From Dehalococcoidia bacterium (GTDB lineage: Bacteria; Chloroflexota; Dehalococcoidia; Lucifugimonadales; Lucifugimonadaceae), in contig JAJEGY010000039.1 of NCBI GenBank assembly GCA_022819585.1, positions 41,344 through 105,343 of the forward strand: a stretch of DNA of 64,000 nucleotides, written 5' to 3'. Positions 25,266 to 34,358 of the stretch are shown one piece after another. Under the pieces are notes generated by a model. The model was given only the letters and a program-made list of their open reading frames with translations. It was not told the DNA's origin and ran no database searches. The stretch's first letter is position 1. Every line of letters begins with the position of its first letter. A program made the translations under genes and the position numbers.

Positions 25266-27332
25266 TCAGTTGCCGCCAACCAACTGTGCCGCCAACGCTT
25301 CAACATCATTCACCGGCAACTCACACGCGTAGTTCCGACACACGTACGCCGTCGGTTTTCCATCAACCATCCGCCTCGATTCAAACAACGGCAACGACAT
25401 CGCCATATCGTCATCAGCAGACATCAGCGCAACAATCCGGTCAGGATTGAACCCACGTCTCGCCTCAGCCAGCAACGCTTCGGTCTCCGGATTTCCCGGC
25501 TCCCCGACAATCACTACCTGCTTAATCGGATTGGCATAAAACTCCGCTGCCTGCAACCACCAAGCAAATGCAGAAGGTGCTCGTTCCATCAGGTCCCGCA
25601 TCGACCTTAGGTTGGCCGCCGCAATCCGTTCAAGATCCGCGTTGCCTGTGAACTCAGCACACCGTAAGAGCGCCATCGACGCAGCAGCCCCGCCGCTAGG
25701 CTGCGCATTATCGAACGTATCCCGCGGGCGAATTACCAACTCCTCCTGATCCGATCCCGTGTCGTAAAACACCGAATCGACAGGGTTCCAAAACAACTCG
25801 ATCATCCCGTCGCACAACCGCTCCGCCCAATCCAACCATCGCAAATCGAACGTCGCCTCGTAAAGGTGAGTGAGCGCGTCGGCGAGATACGCATAATCCT
25901 CAAGAAATCCCAAGATACTTGCCGGCGCGTCCGAATCGGCCTTGCAACTCCGCATCACCCGACCATCCTCTCCAACTAATCGCTCCAAAATAAACTCCGC
26001 GTTACGGACCGCCACAGACACCCAGTCATCCCGATCGAACGCCGCTCCAGCCTCAGCAAAAGCTCGCATAACCAACGCGTTCCACGAAGTAATCACCTTG
26101 TCATCCGTCATCGGCGGCACTCGCCCCAACCGAGCGGCATATAGCAATCGTTTCGCGTCGCCGATCTTCGACATCAGCTCATCGACCGACAACCCAAGCT
26201 CCGATGCGACCGACTCATCACTCCGGTGCATGTACAGAATGTTCTGCCCCTCAAAGTTCCCGAATCGCGTTGCATCCCAATAGACCGTCGCCACCCGCGC
26301 AAGCTCGGTACCAAGCACCGATTCCATCTCCTGCGTCTGCCAAACAAAGAACTTCCCTTCCTCACCTTCCGAGTCGGCATCAGTCGCGGAGTAAAAGGCA
26401 CCAGTCTCTCGATGACGCATCTCGCGATCCAAGTAGTTAAGCGTCTCCTCTACGATCTTGCCGAAAAATAAGTTCCCTGTTCGTTGCCACGCATGGAGAT
26501 AGAGACTGGCAAGCTGCCCATTGTCGTAAAGCATCTTCTCAAAGTGCGGAACCAGCCAGACGTTATCAACCGAGTACCGGTGGAACCCTCCACCGATCTG
26601 GTCATAGATGCCGCCTCTCGCCATCTTGGCAAGCGTCAACTCAACGAACTCTTGCGCGGCACTGTTCTGCTGCAAAACCGAGTGCGTAAGCAGAAACTCG
26701 TACATCATCGGTTGCGGAAACTTGGGCTGCATCCCAATCCCACCGTGCTGCCAGTCAAACTCCGGCACCAAGTGACGATACGCCGAGTGAAACATCCCAT
26801 GTGCAATAGGCTCAACGCTCATCCGAGCCTTGGACTGCGACGAAATTGCATTGACGATCCGCGCTGAACTCTCTTCAATCTCACCACGCCGATCTCGATA
26901 TGCCTCCGCAACCGCGGTCAACACTCTTGGAAACGACGGCATCCCGCCGCGATCTTCATTCGGGAAATACGTGCCCCCATAAAACGGCTTCCCATCAGGA
27001 GAAAGGAACACCGACATCGGCCATCCCCCATGCCCTGTCATAGATTGAACTGCAGACATGTAGATCGAGTCGACATCTGGCCGCTCCTCTCGATCCACCT
27101 TGATATTCACGAACAGATCATTCATCAATCCCGCTATCTCGTCATCCTCAAACGACTCGCGCTCCATCACGTGGCACCAATGGCACGACGAATAGCCGAC
27201 ACTCAGAAAGATCGGTCGATCAAACTCCCTCGCCTTCGCAAACGCCTCCTCGCCCCACGGATACCAATCCACAGGATTGTCCTTGTGCTGCAGCAGGTAA
27301 GGAGAGGTCTCTTGCCCTAATCGATTCGGCAC
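25266..27332 (-). CDS. DUF255 thioredoxin-like / six-hairpin glycosidase-like protein
   Basis: A 688-residue YyaL/spermatogenesis-associated-20-like protein. The N-terminal thioredoxin-like domain starts [28 protein letters not shown] and has [15 protein letters not shown] with a CxxC pair; both Cys are ordinary codons. The rest is an alpha/alpha barrel like N-acylglucosamine epimerases. The biochemical role is unsettled. It starts 12 bp after the selenoprotein-like gene, so the two redox proteins probably share an operon. Confidence 0.9.
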   Translation of the reverse strand: MPNRLGQETSPYLLQHKDNPVDWYPWGEEAFAKAREFDRPIFLSVGYSSCHWCHVMERESFEDDEIAGLMNDLFVNIKVDREERPDVDSIYMSAVQSMTGHGGWPMSVFLSPDGKPFYGGTYFPNEDRGGMPSFPRVLTAVAEAYRDRRGEIEESSARIVNAISSQSKARMSVEPIAHGMFHSAYRHLVPEFDWQHGGIGMQPKFPQPMMYEFLLTHSVLQQNSAAQEFVELTLAKMARGGIYDQIGGGFHRYSVDNVWLVPHFEKMLYDNGQLASLYLHAWQRTGNLFFGKIVEETLNYLDREMRHRETGAFYSATDADSEGEEGKFFVWQTQEMESVLGTELARVATVYWDATRFGNFEGQNILYMHRSDESVASELGLSVDELMSKIGDAKRLLYAARLGRVPPMTDDKVITSWNALVMRAFAEAGAAFDRDDWVSVAVRNAEFILERLVGEDGRVMRSCKADSDAPASILGFLEDYAYLADALTHLYEATFDLRWLDWAERLCDGMIELFWNPVDSVFYDTGSDQEELVIRPRDTFDNAQPSGGAAASMALLRCAEFTGNADLERIAAANLRSMRDLMERAPSAFAWWLQAAEFYANPIKQVVIVGEPGNPETEALLAEARRGFNPDRIVALMSADDDMAMSLPLFESRRMVDGKPTAYVCRNYACELPVNDVEALAAQLVGGN

Positions 27333-27344
27333 GATACTACCTTC

Positions 27345-28895
27345 CTAACCGCCCGTCAACTCGAGCGTCGAGACCGTGCCCTGTTCAACATCGAACTTCC
27401 GGACGCAGTGATTGTTCGTGTCCGCCACATACACGATCCCGTCCCGATACGCGATCCCCGCTGGCTCGTCGAAACTCGCTCTCAAAGCCTCGCCGTCGAC
27501 CAATCCCTGAGAACCGCTCCCCGCAACGGTCGAGACGCGAAGAGTAGACAGATCCATGCACTTGATCTTGTGGTTGTATGTGTCAGCAATATAGATCGTA
27601 CCCGGCGCAGACGCTACGTCCTGAGGATGCTGCAACATCGCTTCCTTACTAACGCCATCGCGATCTCCAAAATCGAACAATCCAGTGCCCGTCAACGTGA
27701 CTACACGCCCGCCTTCGCCGATCTTGGCGACACGGATCGCACTAGTCTCCGAATCTGCGAAGAAAAGGTTGTTGCCATCCAGCGCCAAGCCGTAGGGCTG
27801 CGCGAGCAAGGCTTCCAAACGGGCACCATCGACAATGTTCTCGGCCCCTGTCCCGGCGAATGGTTCGATCGTCTCAGAACCGATGTCCAACTCCCAAAGT
27901 TGGTGCGCTCCAGCCATCGCGATGTAGGCGATCCCATCCGCGAACTCTAAATCGTACGGTGAATTCAGCGGGAACGAGGTTGCATCACCACCGCCATGAC
28001 GTATCAAAGATTGCTCCCCTGTTCCAGCGACAACTGAAACCGTCCGCTTCTCCAAATCCACCCGATTGACAGTGTGTGTCCCAGCATCCGCGACATACAG
28101 CGTATGACCATCAAGCGCCATGCCCTGCGGATTGTCGAAGAGCGATGCGTCGTATCCCCATTCGCTCCCGATGGGGTTGAGGATCCCCGGAGGTGTTTCG
28201 AATGAATCGACCGCCAACGGACTCTCACCATTGCCAATAATCTCCGAGATCACGCCGTCATCTGACGCGATGATTACGCGATGCTGGTTCGAATCCGCAA
28301 TGTATAGGTTGCCATCGTCGGGAGCGAGTATCTTGCCAGGAAATGAGAGCACTCCGTGGCTCGCCGCCTCCGAACCATATTCAAAAGGCACAGGTTCCAG
28401 GTTCAACACCCCAGAAAGATCGAACTCCTCGACCATCGCCGTCAAGACACGATCCATCGCCTCAAGCTGAAACTCGCCTTCATGCCTCCCAATCACCTTG
28501 CCTTCCGGGTCGATGAACATCAACGTCGGCCAAGCTCGGGCCGCGAAGGCCGACATCACTTGAAGTTCGACATCGTTCACAACCGGATGATTCACGTTGT
28601 AACGACTCACCGCGGCTCGCACGTTTTCTGTGGCTCGTTCAGTGTCGAACTTCGCTGAATGGACGCCGATAACGAACAGCGTGTCGGCGTATTTCTCCTC
28701 CAGCTTCCGCAACTGCGGAAGTATATGCATGCAGTTGATTCAACAGTAGGTCCAGAAGTCGAGGATTACGATCTTGCCCCGCAAATCGGCGAGTTTTACT
28801 GGCTGTGATGCATTAATCCACTCAAGACCATCCGGAAATTCCGGTGCCCGCACTTTTCCGGCGTACGAAGTTGCGGTGTTTTGGGATGCGGCCAT
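27345..28895 (-). CDS. thioredoxin/NHL-propeller protein (NHLRC2-like), probable selenoprotein
   Basis: Read through one in-frame TGA (28740-28742) this is a 516-residue protein. It has a thioredoxin-like domain (residues about 15-155: [49 protein letters not shown]) and then NHL repeats ([52 protein letters not shown]). Homologues have WTYCCINC, so the TGA, codon 52, replaces the nucleophilic Cys of CxxC, giving UxxC. The ATG at 28895 follows GGAG. A hairpin at 28704-28721 fits a bacterial SECIS, and selB is in the window. A TGT/TGC-to-TGA mutation is the alternative. Confidence 0.85.
28704..28721 (-). promoter_or_regulatory. candidate bacterial SECIS hairpin
   Basis: On the coding (minus) strand, 18 nt after the TGA, CTTCCGC-AGTT-GCGGAAG forms a perfect 7-bp stem with a tetraloop. 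The loop starts 25 nt after the TGA and has G as its second base, meeting published bacterial SECIS criteria (16-37 nt, G within the first two loop bases). It codes for LPQLRK, so part of the symmetry could be coincidental. Confidence 0.65.
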
Positions 28896-28931
28896 CGGTT
28901 GCTCCGTTCGATACATTGACAGGGTGTATAT

Positions 28932-29891
28932 ATGGCAATTGTCGCGCATGCCCACCAGCCGTTTCGCATAATTGACTTTATGCGTGATTCGACAGACGGC
29001 CAGTCCGATACCGATCTGGGCGGCGTGGAAATAGTTCCGCCGCATCCAGATGACCTTCGCAACGTACTTCTTGATCGCCCTCAAACACAATATGAACCCG
29101 TCAACACGGGTCATTTCTCCGCGGAAGAGAAGACTGAGGTAGAACCAGTTTGGTCCGACACAGTTTCGGAACCAACAAGGGAGGAAGACCAAGAATGGCA
29201 GGGTCGGCGTTTCGAGGAATCGGAACCGCAGACCGATCTGGAATATCAACGCCCACCCTTCTACGCCGAATTTGAAGCTGAAACGGATCGAGGCCACCCT
29301 GAGGCTGTCGCTAATTTCGGGTCGCCGGCCGGATTTGGGCGAAGAGTAATCGCCTACCTGATCGACAATGCCGTAACTATTGTGATTTTGAGCCTTCTTT
29401 TTCCCTTCATCCTTGGTCGTCCATACATTGATGTAGAGGGCATCACATCCGAATTCGAAGCCGCATCTCAGCAGGCCTTGCCCACCGCTACTCCAGTTTT
29501 GGGCTCGAATGGCGGGCCACCACAAACTAACGAGCCACGCGCAGACATCGCTGAACCGCAATCCGTGTTCGACGTATTTGCCGGTTTGGCCCTCGCATTC
29601 GCAGTCACCACGATCTACAACGGCATCCTCGTCGGCATGTTCGGAACGACGATCGGGAAACGACTTCTCAACGTCTACGTGCTGGATGGGAATGGGAACA
29701 TACCCGGCATCCCTTTGGCATTCGGCCGGGCATTAGCAACCATCGTCTCAACAGCGATTTTCTACATCGGTTACCTCTTCATCCTGAGAAACGACAACCG
29801 TGCACTGCACGACCTCATGGTTGGCACTTACGCGATAACGTTGACTTCGGGAGAACAGCCAACGCATCGCGAGCAACAACAGGTCGGATGA
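28932..29891 (+). CDS. RDD-family membrane protein
   Basis: The N-terminal about 130 residues are acidic and probably disordered. An RDD domain follows with [14 protein letters not shown] (the Arg-Asp pair), a second helix pair, [13 protein letters not shown], and [14 protein letters not shown], the second conserved Asp-rich motif. About three membrane helices. Function of most RDD proteins is unknown, some being ion exchangers. The ATG at 28932 follows AGGGTG; 28980 is an alternative. Transcription diverges from the selenoprotein gene with only 36 bp between starts. Confidence 0.8.
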   Translation: MAIVAHAHQPFRIIDFMRDSTDGQSDTDLGGVEIVPPHPDDLRNVLLDRPQTQYEPVNTGHFSAEEKTEVEPVWSDTVSEPTREEDQEWQGRRFEESEPQTDLEYQRPPFYAEFEAETDRGHPEAVANFGSPAGFGRRVIAYLIDNAVTIVILSLLFPFILGRPYIDVEGITSEFEAASQQALPTATPVLGSNGGPPQTNEPRADIAEPQSVFDVFAGLALAFAVTTIYNGILVGMFGTTIGKRLLNVYVLDGNGNIPGIPLAFGRALATIVSTAIFYIGYLFILRNDNRALHDLMVGTYAITLTSGEQPTHREQQQVG

Positions 29892-29932
29892 ACCACCAAC
29901 CGACCCTTTCTTAATCGAGAGGCAGATTACAC

Positions 29933-30847
29933 ATGTCTGACAAATTGAAAGTTCTGATCACAGGTGCAAGCGGTTATATCGCTTCGCAAATGCTCAAGAC
30001 ATACCGCGAGCGCTACGATCTCACGCTCATCGACGCGATTGCCAACGACGCCCATGGAAACTCCGTAGAAGGTGTCCAGGTCGTCGACCTGATCGACACC
30101 GACCGTTCACGATACGAACGCTTCTTCGAGGGCCAAGATGCAGTCATTCACCTCGCATACAAGAGGTCGAGTCCGGGAGGCGTGTACGGCGACGCTATCC
30201 CACAGATCGATCGTTTCGCTACCGAGCTGGAAAACGTTCAGATGGCGAACAACATCTACAGATGCGCTTTAGACGCGGGCGTAAAGCGTGTCGTAGTCGC
30301 GAGCTCCAACCACGCCGCCGACTGGTACGAGCACGCATTGATCCACAACCGTAAAAAGGAGATGGTCTTCGAAGACGAAATGCCCCTCTCCGACAACTTC
30401 TACGGTTGGGCTAAGGCAGCGTATGAATTGCTCGCCCACCCGTATGCCTGCGGCGCGTTCGGACGAAAGCTCGAAATCGTGCAGGTACGCATCGGAAATC
30501 CCCGCGAAACTGACGCCGACGCGCTCTTGGCAAACTCGGATCCCCTCCACGGCGGCACCGGTCAATCGACATATAAACGTGGACTAGGCGCACACTTCAG
30601 CGAACGTGACCTTCGACAGCTTTTCTCAAAAGCTATTGAGACGCCAAACATCGAAAACGAACACGGCGTACCTTGGCAAGTCGTCTACGGAATCAGCAAC
30701 AACACCAGAGCTTTTTGGTCGTTGGAGTCGGCTCGTCGAGTGCTAGGTTACGAACCGGAAGACGACTCTGAACTGAAATTCACCGACAAGATCATTCAGA
30801 ACCTGACGATCGATGATCCCGCAGGTCCAGGGAAAGTCGGAGATTAA
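29933..30847 (+). CDS. NAD-dependent epimerase/dehydratase family protein
   Basis: A 304-residue extended short-chain dehydrogenase. The N-terminus has ITGASGYIASQM (NAD-binding TGxxGxxA/G) and a later acidic residue in LIDAIAND. The catalytic motif is FYGWAKAAYE (YxxxK). The general layout resembles uronate dehydrogenases and sugar-nucleotide epimerases. Substrate unknown; 42 bp after the RDD gene on the same strand. Confidence 0.85.
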   Translation: MSDKLKVLITGASGYIASQMLKTYRERYDLTLIDAIANDAHGNSVEGVQVVDLIDTDRSRYERFFEGQDAVIHLAYKRSSPGGVYGDAIPQIDRFATELENVQMANNIYRCALDAGVKRVVVASSNHAADWYEHALIHNRKKEMVFEDEMPLSDNFYGWAKAAYELLAHPYACGAFGRKLEIVQVRIGNPRETDADALLANSDPLHGGTGQSTYKRGLGAHFSERDLRQLFSKAIETPNIENEHGVPWQVVYGISNNTRAFWSLESARRVLGYEPEDDSELKFTDKIIQNLTIDDPAGPGKVGD

Positions 30848-30854
30848 GGAAACA

Positions 30855-30962
30855 CGGCGGGAAGGGCATTTATCGGAGCGATTGAGGCGTCACTCGGGTA
30901 AGGAGGCTTTGAACCCGGGACGTAATAGCAATCTCTTTTAGCACCGACACCCTTCCCTGCCG
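30855..30962. repeat. 108-nt rod-like imperfect palindrome between convergent genes
   Basis: Nested complementary pairs fold the whole segment: CGGC/GCCG, GGGAAGGG/CCCTTCCC, TCGG/CCGA, GATTG/CAATC, CGTC/GACG and CGGGT/ACCCG, with a 13-nt loop at 30900-30912 containing GGAGG. It lies between the 3' ends of the epimerase and FtsZ-like genes, so a bidirectional terminator, a small RNA or a remnant mobile repeat are possible. There is no U tract, and SRP and tRNA signatures do not fit. Confidence 0.6.
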
Positions 30963-31039
30963 TTCCAATGGTGGCTCACTGATTTGCCGAACGTGAGCAC
31001 ACAACATGGCGGTTAAGGCGAAACGACCAATCGATCCAC

Positions 31040-32170
31040 TTAAAGCAGAACGGGCATTCGCTCCTCGTTTCTGGGGCTATTGATCAACCAATCTGGCGCA
31101 CCGAACAGATCGTTTACCTCGTCTTCGACTGATTCAGTAACGACGGATTGCTCCAAGTCAGATGTATCTGCTGCTTCAAAGTCTGAAACCCCGACTTCTG
31201 AGGGCTGGGAGTCGCACTCGGATCGTTTCCCACCCAATATCGTGACTCTCAGTCGATTCAGGTTGCCGTTTTCGGCGTTCGGGATGAACGACGTCGACAA
31301 AACAGCATCATCGGATGTCTCAGCTTGGACAATAGCCACCGCGGCGTTTAACGTCTTGATCGAAGTGTCTGGCGGTCCCGCCACAATAACGCTTACGTAG
31401 TCCGCTTCACCCAGTTCAAGCCCGGAAGTTATTGGGGCTTTGATCGCTTCGCGAGTAATCTTGCGGTACTCGCTTGCAACTTCAGATGAAGCGTAGGAAA
31501 CAAAAGTCGGACCGGTGCCTTTTATCGCGTCGAGCAGTTCTGGTGCACTGTTGAGAGCACTCAACGACTCCGCACTCGAAGCCGACAAAACATTCATAAC
31601 TATTCGCGCCTGCGCGGTCGAAAGTTCAGCCGCTAGATCACCCGCGATCGATGCATTTGATATCGCACTGTCTGCGTCGATCAACGCTAACGGACATCCT
31701 GTCTGCTTAACGCGCTCCAAAGCAATTCCAGCGGTATTCGAGCGTGTCCTGCCTTCGAATGAAAACGGCATCGTGACAATTGCCAGCACTATCGCGTCAG
31801 TCGACATCGCAGTTCGAAGAACCGACGGCATCAGTTCGAGAGTGGTGTTGCCGCCAAGTCCGGCCATGACGAAGACGATTGGAGCTTTACCGATAACTGT
31901 CTTAAGTCGGAACAAGTCGCTGGTGTCTGCGAAGTGATCATCATCGCCGTTCTCAACTTCGCGGGCGAAGACCGGATAGCCTATCGAGATGCGCCTGCCG
32001 ATGCTTAGGGGCCGCAGATCGTCTGCTTCTCGGTCCACAGCGATCACATCGTCAGGATTACCAAGCACCTTGGACAACTCGGTTGCTGATTTTGAGCCCG
32101 CGCCACCAACCCCTATGATGACGAACTCCTTCGCTGCTTTACCATTGCGTCCATCTCGTATGATCGTCAT
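31040..32170 (-). CDS. divergent FtsZ/tubulin-like GTPase
   Basis: A 376-residue protein with an FtsZ-like plan: IGVGGAGSKSATELSKV at the start (FtsZ GVGGGGxNAV), and TMPFSFEGRTRSNTAGIALERVKQT parallel to FtsZ TKPFxFEG. The tubulin signature GGGTGTG is replaced by AGLGGNTT, and no T7-loop NxDxxD was found, so GTP hydrolysis and standard polymer assembly are doubtful. The start at 32170 is chosen because AGGAG precedes it by 6 nt; an upstream start at 32224 has none. The canonical ftsZ is at 60452-61519, so this is a second, specialised homologue. Confidence 0.75.
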   Translation of the reverse strand: MTIIRDGRNGKAAKEFVIIGVGGAGSKSATELSKVLGNPDDVIAVDREADDLRPLSIGRRISIGYPVFAREVENGDDDHFADTSDLFRLKTVIGKAPIVFVMAGLGGNTTLELMPSVLRTAMSTDAIVLAIVTMPFSFEGRTRSNTAGIALERVKQTGCPLALIDADSAISNASIAGDLAAELSTAQARIVMNVLSASSAESLSALNSAPELLDAIKGTGPTFVSYASSEVASEYRKITREAIKAPITSGLELGEADYVSVIVAGPPDTSIKTLNAAVAIVQAETSDDAVLSTSFIPNAENGNLNRLRVTILGGKRSECDSQPSEVGVSDFEAADTSDLEQSVVTESVEDEVNDLFGAPDWLINSPRNEERMPVLL

Positions 32171-32253
32171 GTTGCGCTCCTGTCGCGTCGCATTGTCGGC
32201 ATTTCCGATAGCATCTCTGTTCAATTAACACTATAGCACACTGTTACTATTAC

Positions 32254-32267
32254 AATGCAAGTGCATT
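32254..32267. promoter_or_regulatory. palindrome in the FtsZ-like / nuclease-like divergent promoter
   Basis: AATGCA-AG-TGCATT has perfect 6-bp arms with a 2-bp spacer, in an unusually AT-rich stretch (32222-32285) between the divergent genes. On the minus strand a TATAGT hexamer near 32230-32236 could be the -10. The site could be an operator for both genes. Confidence 0.45.
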
Positions 32268-32302
32268 CTAGATTTTTTTGACATGCGTAGATTGAGTTCG
32301 AC

Positions 32303-33094
32303 ATGAAGAACACTGAAGGACAAACGCGCGCAAGCGAAAATTTGAACCACGGCAACTCCTCGCCTTCACGCGCCCTGAAATCCCGCACAGAGTCCGATCT
32401 GACTTACGAACTGAAATGGGCCGCTTGGCAGTGGCTCTACTCGGTTGCCGAGTGCAGAGCGATAGGGATGGAGGTCAGACTTGAAGGTCCGTATGGCCGG
32501 ATCGTCGATCTCGTCGGTGTCGGAAAAGACAACCTTGTATACATCGTCGAGGTTAAGTCTTCACGCGCGGATCTGCGGCGCGACGACAAGACCAACGAAG
32601 ACCTCAAACAGGCTTTGCATCAACTTGCAACATTGCAAGATGCCGCCAGCTTGACAGCCGCGGTCCTTGATCAGACGCGAGAGCACGCTGTAGATGCGAC
32701 GAGAGACGGCTCAGATTGGCGAGAAGACCCGGCGTATAAATCGGCTGAGCGAGAAAACTGCGAGATAGCTGAACGAATGGCCGCCAAGGAACGTGTCCTC
32801 CTCCGGTTCTCCACGAAATTCCACGATCCAGCCTTCTTAGCGTGCGCAGATTTCCACTATGTGATGGCTCCTAAAGGTTTGATCACCCGCGCTGAATTAC
32901 CGCCTTACTGGGGATTGATGGACGAAAATTCACAGACCGTTGTTTCAGCCGTTCAAAAGCAGATTCAAAGGAACACTACGCACGTATTGCGTGCAATCGC
33001 CAAAGCGAACACACGAGATGTCATGAAAGCATGCGGTGTTCGAATTGTCAAATCTCCGCCGAGAAGCGCGGAAGGTTCCCAACACGCACCTTAA
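32303..33094 (+). CDS. PD-(D/E)XK nuclease-like protein (MmcB-like)
   Basis: A 263-residue protein with a restriction-endonuclease-fold core: GRIVDLVGVGKDNLVYIVEVKSSRADLRRDDK supplies D69, E83 and K85. The same arrangement occurs in MmcB-like DNA repair proteins. The C-terminal half has a Cys-containing ADFHYVMAPKGLI segment like the final strands of that fold. It is divergent from the FtsZ-like gene, so the two may be co-regulated. Nuclease activity is inferred from the motif only. Confidence 0.65.
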   Translation: MKNTEGQTRASENLNHGNSSPSRALKSRTESDLTYELKWAAWQWLYSVAECRAIGMEVRLEGPYGRIVDLVGVGKDNLVYIVEVKSSRADLRRDDKTNEDLKQALHQLATLQDAASLTAAVLDQTREHAVDATRDGSDWREDPAYKSAERENCEIAERMAAKERVLLRFSTKFHDPAFLACADFHYVMAPKGLITRAELPPYWGLMDENSQTVVSAVQKQIQRNTTHVLRAIAKANTRDVMKACGVRIVKSPPRSAEGSQHAP

Positions 33095-34254
33095 GAGAGC
33101 ATCTCTCCCAATCGGTCGATCGCTAGTCGCAGATTGTCCTGAGAGTTCGCGAACGAGATGCGGATGTATCCGTTGCCATACTCGCCGAACGCAGTGCCCG
33201 AAAGCAACGCTACGCCAGCTTCATCCATGGCTCTGTCCGCGAAAGTGCGACTGTCCAAGCCTGTCCCGCTGATGTTGGGGAATGCGTAGAACGCGCCTCC
33301 GGGCGTACGACACGACACCCCCGGCAGATTGTTCATACCGTCCACAACAAGATCGCGACGGATACGGAACTCATCCATCATCTCTGCCACGGAGTCCTGC
33401 GGTCCTTGCAACGCGGCAATACCCGCCATCTGCACGGCGACCGATGTACATGACACACTGTTGGTCATCAACTTCGTAACCGCATCCATCATGAACTCTG
33501 GGAACACGCCATATCCCAATCGCCAACCAGTCATGGCGTAGCTCTTCGAGAAGCCATCGAGGATGATGGTTCGGTCCACCATGTCGTCGAACTTCGTGAT
33601 TGACGTGTGTGAACCCTCGTAATACATGTCCTTGTAGATCTCGTCTGACAGCACGACAAGATCATTCTCGACAGCTATCTCGGCGATTCGTCCCAAATCT
33701 TCGTCTGTAATCACGCTCCCACATGGGTTGTTCGGCGAGTTGACAATAATCAGCTTGGTATTCTCCGTGACCAGCGATTCCAAACGGTCGACGTCGAGCG
33801 AGAAGTCGAAACGCTCCTCCAACGGGATCGGGACCGCGGTTCCGCCGGCGTAGTTGATCATCGACTCGTAAATCGGGAAGCCGGGGTTCGGGTAGATTAC
33901 CTCATCACCCTCCTCGATCAGAGCGAGTATCGAGAAGAACATCACTGGCTTGCCACCTGGAGTGACGATTATCCGTTCGGGCCCGATCTCGTATCCTTGG
34001 CGTTCCGTCTGATGTGAGGCAATCGCTTCACGTGCCGGCATCTCGCCCGGGGATGGTCCGTAATGCGTGTAACCGTCGTCAAGAGCACTCTTCGCCGCGT
34101 CTTTGATGTGCTCTGGCGTGTCGAAATCGGGCTCGCCGATCTCCAAGTGCACTATGTGACGCCCCTGCGCTTCGAGTTCTCGGGCTCGCGCCAGTGTCAG
34201 GAATGCTGTTTCAGTGCCTAGACGGTCTTGTCGGGATGCTAGTGATTTGGGCAA
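33091..34254 (-). CDS. class I/II pyridoxal-phosphate aminotransferase
   Basis: A 387-residue fold-type I aminotransferase of the aspartate/aromatic group. It has EIGEPDFDTP, YGPSPGEMPAREAIA, NSPNNPCG with the PLP Asn, SDEIYKDMYY with Asp and Tyr, and the Schiff-base Lys in GFSKSYAMTGWRLGY; R near IRISFANS binds the carboxylate. Complete. Exact amino-acid preference is not decided by the sequence. It overlaps the end of the nuclease-like gene by 4 bp, tail to tail. Confidence 0.92.
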   Translation of the reverse strand: MPKSLASRQDRLGTETAFLTLARARELEAQGRHIVHLEIGEPDFDTPEHIKDAAKSALDDGYTHYGPSPGEMPAREAIASHQTERQGYEIGPERIIVTPGGKPVMFFSILALIEEGDEVIYPNPGFPIYESMINYAGGTAVPIPLEERFDFSLDVDRLESLVTENTKLIIVNSPNNPCGSVITDEDLGRIAEIAVENDLVVLSDEIYKDMYYEGSHTSITKFDDMVDRTIILDGFSKSYAMTGWRLGYGVFPEFMMDAVTKLMTNSVSCTSVAVQMAGIAALQGPQDSVAEMMDEFRIRRDLVVDGMNNLPGVSCRTPGGAFYAFPNISGTGLDSRTFADRAMDEAGVALLSGTAFGEYGNGYIRISFANSQDNLRLAIDRLGEMLS

Positions 34255-34358
34255 TCTCGCTCAACCCATGTTTAACTAGAGGTCTGTTGCCGAACTGCGC
34301 CCTCAAGTTCAGGCCGAAGCCTTTTCAGACGCAACAATCAAAGGATACTTAATCCGCT

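Noticed and set aside
28740..29561. Separate minus-strand gene ending in FWTYC
   Set aside because: Only its last 51 codons resemble a protein family, and they continue in frame past the TGA into the NHL protein. The region upstream of 28895 overlaps the divergent RDD gene and has no conserved sequence.
30855..30962. tRNA-Sec (selC) gene
   Set aside because: The 8-bp outer stem and nearby selB made it tempting, but there is no T-arm with TTCRA, no UCA anticodon loop and no CCA end on either strand.
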